A DNA stretch of 7,592 bases, taken from assembly GCA_030049455.1 (NCBI GenBank), contig JASIKV010000288.1:1-7592 (forward strand), in the 5' to 3' direction. Both the position numbers and the translations under genes were made by a program. The DNA comes from Terriglobia bacterium. Its GTDB lineage: Bacteria; Acidobacteriota; Terriglobia; UBA7540. Below are positions 1 through 5,661 of this stretch, one piece after another (the stretch's first letter is position 1; every line of letters begins with the position of its first letter). Under the pieces are notes generated by a model. That model saw only the letters and a program-made list of their open reading frames with translations. It was not told the origin of the DNA and did no database searches.

Positions 1-67
1 AACCACCTCCCGGAACCCTTCCAGGTGGAAGCTGTTGCAGAACCTTGTGGAACCCATTGAGTCTTAG
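1..67. other. Left window edge, unresolved
   Basis: No gene can be assigned here. Two + strand frames run open from the edge to a stop: frame 1 ends at TGA 58-60 and frame 2 at TAG 65-67. A minus-strand frame starting at ATG 57 also leaves the window open. Each could be the end or the beginning of a truncated neighbour, but 19-22 codons are too few to choose between them. A 6-bp inverted repeat (CCACCT 3-8, AGGTGG 23-28) lies inside. The stretch runs directly into the palindrome at 66-138 and may belong to the same repeated unit rather than to a gene. Confidence 0.3.
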
Positions 68-138
68 CCCCGCAGGGGCGTGATATGGATAGCCGGGGGC
101 AGCGCCCCCGGCTATTCAATTCGCTCCCCTGCGGGGAG
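66..138. repeat. Nested palindromic (REP-like) intergenic element
   Basis: Two inverted repeats sit one inside the other. The inner stem is perfect over 12 bp (89-100 with 104-115, core GCCGGGGGC/GCCCCCGGC, 3-nt loop AGC). It extends to 86-118 through one G-T wobble. The outer arms CCCCGCAGGGG (68-78) and CCCCTGCGGGG (126-136) are perfect 11-bp complements, and each arm is also a small hairpin (CCCC-GCA-GGGG). As RNA or extruded DNA this would be very stable. It could terminate transcription arriving from the left, but no T-tract follows the inner stem. The structure resembles dispersed extragenic palindromes of high-GC soil bacteria. Copy number elsewhere cannot be judged from this window. 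Confidence 0.75.
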
Positions 139-290
139 CCTCGACCGATCTGCTCTCGGCCCTAGGCCGCGAACTACGGGGGAAGCCTCAAGCGCCCACC
201 ACCTGCGAGGACAACACAGAGGCTGCAGAATTCAAACCGGGGCGCAACCAATTCCACGCTCGTGTTAAGCTTTTTGCTTCGGCAGGCAAT
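139..290. other. Intergenic leader of the epimerase gene, no gene seen
   Basis: This stretch is upstream of the epimerase. A short 5-bp hairpin (CGGCC 157-161, GGCCG 165-169, loop CTA) follows the large palindrome. A weak AAGC-TTTTT-GCTT hairpin lies at 267-279. TAA at 266-268 is in frame with the epimerase and closes its reading frame upstream. I could not find a convincing -35/-10 pair. The short + strand open frame that begins in the palindrome (80-268) has no ribosome-binding site and only translates the repeat. Confidence 0.5.
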
Positions 291-295
291 GGAGG
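291..295 (+). promoter_or_regulatory. Shine-Dalgarno site that fixes the GTG start
   Basis: GGAGG lies six bases before GTG 302-304. The nearby ATG at 289-291 is in another frame and overlaps the site, and the in-frame TAA at 266-268 rules out a longer protein. GTG 302 is therefore the best start. Confidence 0.75.
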
Positions 296-301
296 CGGAG
301 C

Positions 302-1240
302 GTGGCGCATTACCTGGTCACGGGCGGCGCGGGATTTATCGGCTCGCACATCATCGAGGAACTGGTTCACCGCGGCGAATCCGTGCGCATTCTTGACAAT
401 CTGGCGACGGGCCGGGAAGTGAATCTTGCCGCCGTGCGGAGCAAAATCGACTTCCGAAAGGCGGACATTCGTGAATTGGATTCCATTCGCCCGCTCTTTG
501 CCGGCGTGGATTACGTGATTCATTTGGCGGCTCTGGCGTCGGTGGCGCGCTCGATGGAGGATCCGGTCGAAACCACGCAGGTGAACCTGGGTGGCACGGT
601 ACACGTTCTGCTGGCGGCGCGCGACGCGAAGGTAAAGCGCGTGGTGATCGCGGCCACAGCAGCGGCTTATGGAAACGATCCTGCTCTGCCGCGCGTTGAG
701 ACGCAGCCGCCGCAGCCGCTCTCGCCCTACGCCGTCACCAAGCTGGCCGGCGAATATTACGGCCGGATTTTCAACGACAATTTCGGGCTGGAAACTGTCT
801 CGCTGCGGTTCTTCAATATTTTCGGCCCGCGCCAGGACCCGAAGTCGCCCTACACGGGAGTGCTTTCGAAATTCATCGTCGCCTACCTGCGCGGCGCGAT
901 GCCCGTGATCTTCGGCGACGGCGAGCAGTCGCGCGACTTCACCTACGTCGCGAACGTCGTGGATGCATCGCTGCGCGCTTGTACGGCGCCCGCGGCGGCG
1001 GGAAAAATACTCAACGTGGGCACGGGCAAAAGCGCCACGCTGAATCAGACCATCACCATCCTGAATGGAATTTTCGCAAAGCAAGTGAAGCCGCAATACG
1101 GCCCGCCGCGCGCGGGCGACGTGAAGCACTCAACCGCCGACATTTCGCTGGCGCGCGCCGCGCTCGGGTATGAGCCGCTGGTTTCTTTCGAAGACGGCCT
1201 GCGCCGCACGGTCGATTGGCTGCGTAAGGATTTAGGGTAG
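302..1240 (+). CDS. NAD-dependent UDP-sugar 4-epimerase, extended SDR family
   Basis: This 312-residue protein has the full extended-SDR pattern: the NAD-binding GGAGFIGSH at residues 8-16, the DNLATG stretch after strand 2 (32-37), HLAA at 74-77, and the catalytic YAVTK with Tyr143 and Lys147. LRFFNIFGPRQDP (168-180) and the GDGEQSRDFTYV block (205-215) are typical of the GalE/WbpP group that interconverts UDP-glucose/galactose or UDP-GlcNAc/GalNAc in the cytoplasm. Such enzymes supply sugars for capsule, O-antigen or exopolysaccharide. The position of the catalytic Ser (Ser124 in E. coli GalE) is Thr119 here, four residues before Tyr123. Thr is used in some relatives, so activity is plausible. 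Length is near the family norm. The gene starts at GTG behind GGAGG, stands alone and converges on the protease gene. Its TAG stop lies within a palindromic repeat. The exact substrate cannot be read from the sequence, so no gene symbol is given. Confidence 0.93.
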   Translation: MAHYLVTGGAGFIGSHIIEELVHRGESVRILDNLATGREVNLAAVRSKIDFRKADIRELDSIRPLFAGVDYVIHLAALASVARSMEDPVETTQVNLGGTVHVLLAARDAKVKRVVIAATAAAYGNDPALPRVETQPPQPLSPYAVTKLAGEYYGRIFNDNFGLETVSLRFFNIFGPRQDPKSPYTGVLSKFIVAYLRGAMPVIFGDGEQSRDFTYVANVVDASLRACTAPAAAGKILNVGTGKSATLNQTITILNGIFAKQVKPQYGPPRAGDVKHSTADISLARAALGYEPLVSFEDGLRRTVDWLRKDLG

Positions 1241-1275
1241 CGCAGAGTTGGGCGTGGTGTACCCTACTCTGCGGC
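1235..1275 (+). repeat. GTAG-headed REP-like palindrome 1
   Basis: On the + strand, GTAG (1237-1240) is followed by the stem CGCAGAGT (1241-1248) paired with ACTCTGCG (1266-1273). The 17-nt loop contains TACCC, which can also pair with GGGTA at 1235-1239. The first 16 bases (1235-1250) are an exact reverse complement of 1348-1363 in the next copy. The TAG within GTAG is the epimerase stop codon. The hairpin starts immediately after translation ends and could stop transcription or protect the 3' end of the mRNA. Confidence 0.75.
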
Positions 1276-1321
1276 ACGTAATTTGGCATCACGGATCTAC
1301 GAATTTTGCAAAGCGATGAGG

Positions 1322-1363
1322 GCCGCAGAGTAGCTCAAGAAACGGAACAACTCTGCGCTACCC
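1322..1363 (-). repeat. GTAG-headed REP-like palindrome 2
   Basis: Read on the minus strand, GTAG (CTAC at 1358-1361) precedes the stem CGCAGAGT/ACTCTGCG (1350-1357 with 1324-1331), with an 18-nt loop. The 12 bases at the GCCGCAGAGTAG end and the 16 bases at the CTACCC end match copy 1 exactly in inverted orientation, while the loops differ. That is the pattern expected of a dispersed palindrome family with a conserved stem and head. Confidence 0.75.
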
Positions 1364-1395
1364 ACTGTTTTTGACACGCCAATGCCCCGTAGGAT

Positions 1396-1435
1396 GCGGG
1401 TCGCATACATAAACTCCGATGGATGCGCTACCCGC
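1396..1435 (-). repeat. Diverged GTAG-headed palindrome 3
   Basis: On the minus strand, GTAG (CTAC at 1428-1431) is followed by CGCAT (1423-1427), which pairs with ATGCG (1402-1406). The outer pair GCGGGT/ACCCGC (1396-1401 with 1430-1435) encloses it. The block TGCGCTACCCGC at 1424-1435 recurs exactly at 1481-1492 in copy 4. The stem sequence differs from copies 1, 2 and 4, so this is either a diverged relative or a chance partial match. Confidence 0.5.
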
Positions 1436-1452
1436 GTGTCGCCGACTGAAAA

Positions 1453-1490
1453 GCCGCAGAGTCTCTGAAGTCTGAGACTCTGCGCTACCC
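1453..1490 (-). repeat. GTAG-headed REP-like palindrome 4, possible terminator of the protease gene
   Basis: This is the strongest hairpin of the cluster. An 11-bp perfect stem (CGCAGAGTCTC 1455-1465 with GAGACTCTGCG 1474-1484) encloses an 8-nt loop. GTAG on the minus strand (CTAC at 1485-1488) sits at its foot. It shares GCCGCAGAGT and ACTCTGCGCTACCC with copy 2. It begins eight bases past the protease stop codon (1499-1501), which is well placed for a 3' stem-loop on the protease mRNA. No U-tract follows, so factor-independent termination is not assured. Confidence 0.75.
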
Positions 1491-1498
1491 GCTTTGCC

Positions 1499-4492
1499 TC
1501 AATCCGATTTGGGCGGAGTTTGACCGATTGGCTCTTCCTTGATGGGTTTTCCCTTTAACGGATCGGCCTTGGGTGCGGGCGACGGATTGCCCGGTTGCGG
1601 GACTGCCGGCGGAGGTGCGATCACGGGCGGGTTCGGCCCGGCCGTGAATACCACTCCGGTTCCGTTGAGCGCAACGGTCTGCGGGCTGCCGGAGGCATTG
1701 TCGGAAACGGTGAGCGCGCCCGTAGAGGCCCCTGGCCCTCGCGGCTGGAAGGTGACGTTGATGGTGCAATTGGCGCCGGCGGTCAAGCTAGTACCGCAGT
1801 TGTTTGTCTGGGCGAAATACCCGCTGACGGTAATTGCAGAGAGCGCAAGTGAGTTTGTACCTGTATTGCTAAGGGTGACGGGTTGAGTGCTGGCGCTGCC
1901 CACGGGAACGGGTTGGAAGGTAAGCGAATTGGTGGACAAACTCGCCACGGGGCCGGGTTGGGCGCCCGTGCCCGTCAGGCTGACCGACTGGGGCGAGTGC
2001 GGAGCGATGTCGGTAAAATTCAGCGCGGCGTTGAAGGTTCCCATCGATGGAGCGGTGAAGGTCAGGCTGACCGAGCAGGATTGATTGTGCGCCAGCGTGG
2101 CGCCCGCGCAGGTGTCGGTGGTCTTCGTAAAGTCGCCGGCGTCGGTTCCGGTGATCGAATCCGAGAGAATAATCATGCTGCCCGTCCCGGTATTGGTCAT
2201 GGTGGCATTCTGCGCCGCGCTGGTGTTCCCGGGAGCCGCGGAAAAGTCGAGGCCGGAAGAGGATAACGACGCCGTATTGGAAGTGAAACTACTCACCAGG
2301 TTCGAAACATTCACCGTGCCGATGCCGGTCGCGAAATCCCACCCGGTTGCGGCCGTGAAGGCCGGTTGGTACGAGGCGCTGGTAGTGGAGAGCACGCCAT
2401 AATTGCTGCCTTCGGGCGAATAGCAATCCGGGCCCTTGCAGGGAAGGTCAGTGTCAGCCCCGTAGCTGCCAATCTCAGTCCATATAAGCGGGATTTGGGT
2501 GAGGTCATAGAAAACGCAGTTGGCCGCCACTGTATTCCCCAGGCTGGATGTACAGGTGGTGGTGCCCGTGGCGCCGTATTCTTCGGCGGCGAGCGCGTAG
2601 TAGGCAGGATTGGGATTTCCCCAAGTGCTGCTGGTAGCTTGATTGATCAGCGCCTGGATGCCCGCCATGATCGGGGAGGCGAACGAAGTGCCACCCGCCT
2701 GGGCCCAGGCGTAGGGCGGCTTGCTGCAACTCATCCCCCCCTCACCAGCATCCGTAAAGCAGTAGACGTAGGCATGCCCCCAAAAAAAGCCGTCAGAAGC
2801 GAAGAGCGACACATCGGGAAGGTCGCGCACGCCATCGCTGGGGTTCCCTATGAAGCCGGACTGCCAGGAGGGTTTGGGGTATCCCGCGCAGGTGCCGCCG
2901 ACAACCGGCAAAATGTCGGGCACGCCCGTGGCGCAGGCGCTGGGGCCGCCGCCCCCGGCGGCGGTGTTGAGGGAGAATGAAGAGTAAGAAGAATTGCACA
3001 ATGAATTGGCGCCATAGGTAGGGAAGAAAGACTCTTGGTAAAAGTAACTCGCGTAGTCCACAGCCAGCACACTCGCGCAGGAGTCGTTCCAGGGAATCTC
3101 CGGCATGTACGAAAGCGCCGACCCGTAGGTGGCGGAGTTGGTGGAGTTCCAGTAGGCAGCGTTTTGGTTCAGATAGGAATCGCCAAAGTCTGTTCCTCCC
3201 ACCGCCACGTTATAGGGAGTTGAGGCCCATCCGTTGACGGTAATCCCGGATTGCACGTACCCCGCCCCGGTGAATTGGTCGGCTGTGGCGGCTCCGGCAT
3301 CACCGGCGGACACGAAGATCGAGACCCCCTCTGTCACCCCCTGCTGGTAAATCGAGTTGATGAACGCGAGATAGGCAGCGCCCGCATAGGTCTCGGCCTG
3401 ACCAAAACTCACGCTCATGATCGCCGGCGGCATTCCGGCGCCATTCAAAAGGTTTTGGAGAGCCAGGAAGCCGCCGAAAGTGGTGTTAGTGTCGTTACAG
3501 GACGCCAGTTCGATCGCTGCGTTGGGCGCCGCGGCGCTGGACCATTCCACATCGAGGGCCGATTCGCCGTCGTCGTCGATGTTGAAACCGGGATCCGCGC
3601 AGTTATTGACGGGGCTGCTGGCCGGATGGACGGTGGTGAGCGAGCCCGACGGAAACGATGTGTTGAGGTCGAAGGTCGAGCGAAAGTTGCCCCAGTCTGA
3701 TGTCGAATACAGGTCGCTATCCTGGATAATCGCGATGGTCTGACCCTGGCCCGAATAACCCGCCGTAAAGACCGGCGTGAAGTTGTAGATCGTCCACAGA
3801 TCGGGCGGGGTCAGCAAATACGTGCCACCGCCGACCGTGTACTGCGACCTGGGTTCGTGCATCGCTTTGGGCCGAAAGTCATTCAGCGAGACGATGCCTT
3901 TGATGATGGCAGCAAGCGACAGCGGGATCATGGGATCGCTGATGTTGGCGATGTGGGGCTGGCCATTCACCATCAAGTTGTGAATTTCCGTATGAAACGC
4001 CTGGCGGATTTGCCCCGCTGTTCCCGTGAAGTCGATGACCATGCGGCTGGGATAAACCAGGTTTACCTGAAAACCCTGCGATTCAAGCCAGTTCGTAGCG
4101 AGGGCGATATCCGCGGGAGCCACGCCGTAGGTCTGCCCGAATTCTGCGGCGCTGATCCAGTGGTGGAAGAGCGGCGACTTGGGATCGTGGAGTTCATCGA
4201 TGAATTGCTCGAGCGCCTGCTCTTGGGCTGCGGACCTTTGCAACAAGAGTTGCAGATGGGGAAGCTGCAAATCATCGGAGACCGGCCCACGATCATTGGC
4301 GGGATTCATGGCTTCGGGACGGATATTTCCGCGAAGCGTGAAGAGTTCGCCGGACGGCAGAGTTGAGGTAGGGGGCGAGCTTGCCGCCAGGCTGGCGCCG
4401 GATGGCGGCGCAGGCGACCCTTCCATTCTGATCAGGGGGCCGAACGCCACCAAGAGAATCAGCATAAGCCCCCATGAGCCACTGCGAGCCAA
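1499..4492 (-). CDS. Secreted S53 (kumamolisin/sedolisin-type) peptidase with C-terminal choice-of-anchor-D domains
   Basis: Numbering is from TTG 4492 (997 residues). A likely Sec signal spans 1-25, with hydrophobic core LMLILLVAF. The pro-kumamolisin activation domain lies at about 49-209 (including HHWISAAEFGQTYG). The S53 catalytic domain runs from about 219 to 729. Its active-site set is complete: Glu310 and Asp314 in GESALD, Asp398 in SAGDAG and Ser603 in GGTSFASP. The ATGWDFATGIG segment (715-725) marks the C-terminal calcium-site region. Two ASH/choice-of-anchor-D beta-sandwiches follow (about 741-844 and 849-946), then a Pro/Lys-rich tail. S53 enzymes are pepstatin-insensitive acid endopeptidases, so an extracellular protein-degrading role is likely. 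The gap from Asp398 to Ser603 is 205 residues against about 115 in kumamolisin. The extra sequence is Cys-rich (472, 499, 520, 535, 578, 589). The start is uncertain: the frame is open to TTG 4600, but a promoter overlaps that codon. ATG 4465 is the other candidate. Confidence 0.93.
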   Translation of the reverse strand: MARSGSWGLMLILLVAFGPLIRMEGSPAPPSGASLAASSPPTSTLPSGELFTLRGNIRPEAMNPANDRGPVSDDLQLPHLQLLLQRSAAQEQALEQFIDELHDPKSPLFHHWISAAEFGQTYGVAPADIALATNWLESQGFQVNLVYPSRMVIDFTGTAGQIRQAFHTEIHNLMVNGQPHIANISDPMIPLSLAAIIKGIVSLNDFRPKAMHEPRSQYTVGGGTYLLTPPDLWTIYNFTPVFTAGYSGQGQTIAIIQDSDLYSTSDWGNFRSTFDLNTSFPSGSLTTVHPASSPVNNCADPGFNIDDDGESALDVEWSSAAAPNAAIELASCNDTNTTFGGFLALQNLLNGAGMPPAIMSVSFGQAETYAGAAYLAFINSIYQQGVTEGVSIFVSAGDAGAATADQFTGAGYVQSGITVNGWASTPYNVAVGGTDFGDSYLNQNAAYWNSTNSATYGSALSYMPEIPWNDSCASVLAVDYASYFYQESFFPTYGANSLCNSSYSSFSLNTAAGGGGPSACATGVPDILPVVGGTCAGYPKPSWQSGFIGNPSDGVRDLPDVSLFASDGFFWGHAYVYCFTDAGEGGMSCSKPPYAWAQAGGTSFASPIMAGIQALINQATSSTWGNPNPAYYALAAEEYGATGTTTCTSSLGNTVAANCVFYDLTQIPLIWTEIGSYGADTDLPCKGPDCYSPEGSNYGVLSTTSASYQPAFTAATGWDFATGIGTVNVSNLVSSFTSNTASLSSSGLDFSAAPGNTSAAQNATMTNTGTGSMIILSDSITGTDAGDFTKTTDTCAGATLAHNQSCSVSLTFTAPSMGTFNAALNFTDIAPHSPQSVSLTGTGAQPGPVASLSTNSLTFQPVPVGSASTQPVTLSNTGTNSLALSAITVSGYFAQTNNCGTSLTAGANCTINVTFQPRGPGASTGALTVSDNASGSPQTVALNGTGVVFTAGPNPPVIAPPPAVPQPGNPSPAPKADPLKGKPIKEEPIGQTPPKSD

Positions 4493-4587
4493 CCTGCGCC
4501 CTACTGCGCTTTCCCATTTATCTTTGAGGCACAGACCCTGGGGTATGACGCACCTCCCCAAGCATCCAAGATTGAACAGATGCCAGC

Positions 4588-4616
4588 AATCTATTGACAA
4601 TGGAACTAAATGTCAA
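4588..4616 (-). promoter_or_regulatory. Putative sigma70-type promoter of the protease gene
   Basis: On the minus strand a perfect TTGACA -35 box (4611-4616) is followed after exactly 17 bases by TAGATT (4588-4593), a four-of-six match to TATAAT. Transcription would start near 4581. That lies inside the longest possible protease frame, so the TTG at 4600 cannot be the start of a protein made from this promoter. It would leave a leader of about 90-115 nt before the preferred starts at 4492 or 4465. Confidence 0.55.
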
Positions 4617-4837
4617 GGCACAGGCAAATTTCGTTGTGGGCCAGTTTGAATCTTGGAGGCGGCTTCGCACGGTCCGGAGTTGTAGCGCGGCTTTCCTCAG
4701 CCGCATAGCCACCGGCTGCCGTAGAGATGCTTTTCAACCTCTGCGTCTCACATTAATCGCAGATTGCCTAACTTAGGAGTCCGCACCAGCCTCGGAGCAC
4801 CACGCGACGCTCATCGAGCGCTGCTACAGAATAATCA
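4617..4837. other. Intergenic region between the coiled-coil gene and the protease promoter
   Basis: About 220 bases without a supportable gene. They contain the palindrome at 4682-4704, a second small one (AGCC-ACC-GGCT, 4707-4717) and a weak hairpin just past the coiled-coil stop codon (CGCTC 4808-4812, GAGCG 4816-4820). None is followed on the minus strand by a clear T-run. The gap and the promoter next to it suggest that the protease is transcribed separately from the operon to its right. Short open frames crossing this region on both strands lack ribosome-binding sites and recognisable sequence. Confidence 0.5.
4682..4704 (+). repeat. GTAG-headed REP-like palindrome 5
   Basis: GTAG (4682-4685) is followed by C and then the 6-bp stem GCGGCT (4687-4692) paired with AGCCGC (4699-4704), loop TTCCTC. 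The GTAGCGC head is identical to that of the palindromes at 1235-1490, while the stem sequence differs. Shared head and foot with a variable stem is what REP-type elements show. It lies about 65 bases upstream of the protease -35 box. Confidence 0.55.
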
Positions 4838-5650
4838 TCACTTCTTCAAAAGCTGCTTTTCGAGCTTTTGCGACCGCGCATTCAACTCGCTCAACTGCCG
4901 CATATCGTCGTCCGCGGAGGTCACCGCATTCTGAATGCGGCTCAGCACCGCACCGCTGCACGCGCCGGAGCCCGGGTCGCGGCCGGTGTCCAGCATGCTG
5001 CTCATCGCGCGGAATTCACTGGTGATGTCACGGTAGCGGCGGAGAATTGAAGTCAAATAAACCTCGCGGCGGTTTTCCAGTTCCTGAAGACTGGCGATGG
5101 TGCGCGAGACATCGCTCGATTGGGTTGTGGCCGCCTCGGTACTCGTCTTCAACTTGGAATTGTCGGCTTCCAGCGCGGCAGTGCGCTGACGGGCGATGTC
5201 GGCCTGGGTAAGCGCGGCGTCAAGCTTCTTTTGCAGGTCATCGATTTGAGCCTGTGAATCTGCCTGTTGCTTTTGCAGGCGAGCCTCTGCGTCGGCCGCC
5301 GCCTGCGCGTTTTGCTGGTTTGAACTCGAAAGTTGGGACTGCAGATCCGTGAGGGTCACGTGGGTTTCGGCGAGCTCACGATCCAGCCGCTCAATGACCG
5401 CCTCGCGTTTGGCGATACTGGCCTGGTTGGGGTTGGCGGGCGCAGCCTCTTCTTGCGGCGCCGGGGGAGCGCTTTGCGCCTCCTTCTTCTGCTGGACCTT
5501 CTCAAGCAGACGCCATGCCTGAGTATCCTCCACCTGGCGGCGCTGGTAATCGGCGATTCGCCGCGACTGGCGCCACATCATCGAAAGGGAAACCACGAGA
5601 GTCGCCGCCAGAATCAGTTCAAAAACAAATCGTAGACGCAGGGATCGCAT
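4838..5650 (-). CDS. Membrane-anchored coiled-coil protein of unknown function
   Basis: This 270-residue protein matches no family I can name. The N-terminus is basic (Arg2, Arg5, Arg7), followed by one hydrophobic helix at about 8-25 and then a positive cluster (RQSRR). That indicates a single-pass inner-membrane anchor, orientation not certain. An Ala/Pro-rich linker (60-75) leads to a long Gln/Ala/Glu-rich heptad region (about 77-190) typical of a parallel coiled coil. The last 80 residues differ: LENRREVYLTSILRRYRDIT (191-210), a short Gly/Pro break with the only Cys (231), and another amphipathic helix ending in KK. It is the last gene of the operon. Its ATG shares one base with the VWA stop codon, and a strong AGGAGG lies four bases upstream. 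A structural, spacer or scaffold role in the envelope is inferred from the architecture alone. Confidence 0.8.
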   Translation of the reverse strand: MRSLRLRFVFELILAATLVVSLSMMWRQSRRIADYQRRQVEDTQAWRLLEKVQQKKEAQSAPPAPQEEAAPANPNQASIAKREAVIERLDRELAETHVTLTDLQSQLSSSNQQNAQAAADAEARLQKQQADSQAQIDDLQKKLDAALTQADIARQRTAALEADNSKLKTSTEAATTQSSDVSRTIASLQELENRREVYLTSILRRYRDITSEFRAMSSMLDTGRDPGSGACSGAVLSRIQNAVTSADDDMRQLSELNARSQKLEKQLLKK

Positions 5651-5661
5651 TAACCCTCCTT
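5648..5661 (-). promoter_or_regulatory. TAATG stop/start overlap with strong Shine-Dalgarno
   Basis: The TAA ending the VWA gene and the ATG of the coiled-coil gene share base 5650. AAGGAGGG (5654-5661) lies within the last VWA codons, four bases before the ATG. Terminating ribosomes can restart directly, and new ribosomes can also bind, so output of the third gene may equal or exceed that of the second. Confidence 0.8.

Noticed and set aside
80..268. Short + strand frame starting in the nested palindrome
   Set aside because: It translates the repeat (GGSAPGY, SPAGS), has no Shine-Dalgarno site, and resembles spurious calls made over intergenic palindromes.
267..279. AAGC-TTTTT-GCTT as a terminator
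   Set aside because: The stem is only 4 bp and the T-run is in the loop, not after the stem.
188..1129. Long minus-strand open frame (313 codons) opposite the epimerase
   Set aside because: It is an antisense shadow. The + strand frame has every SDR motif in order and a good ribosome-binding site, while the minus frame is His/Arg-rich and has no recognisable domain.
1235..1490. CRISPR-like array
   Set aside because: The repeated unit is a palindrome with irregular spacing and mixed orientation. There are no uniform repeats and spacers.
1883..2980. Several + strand frames of 100-200 codons opposite the protease
   Set aside because: They are Gly/Arg/Ala-rich shadows of the protease gene, whose frame carries the S53 catalytic residues and ASH repeats without interruption.
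3857..4649. + strand frames opposite the protease N-terminus and its promoter
   Set aside because: They overlap the pro-domain coding sequence in antisense and show no ribosome-binding site or family motif.
4808..4820. Intrinsic terminator after the coiled-coil gene
   Set aside because: The stem is only 5 bp with no following T-run on the minus strand, so I did not list it as a terminator.
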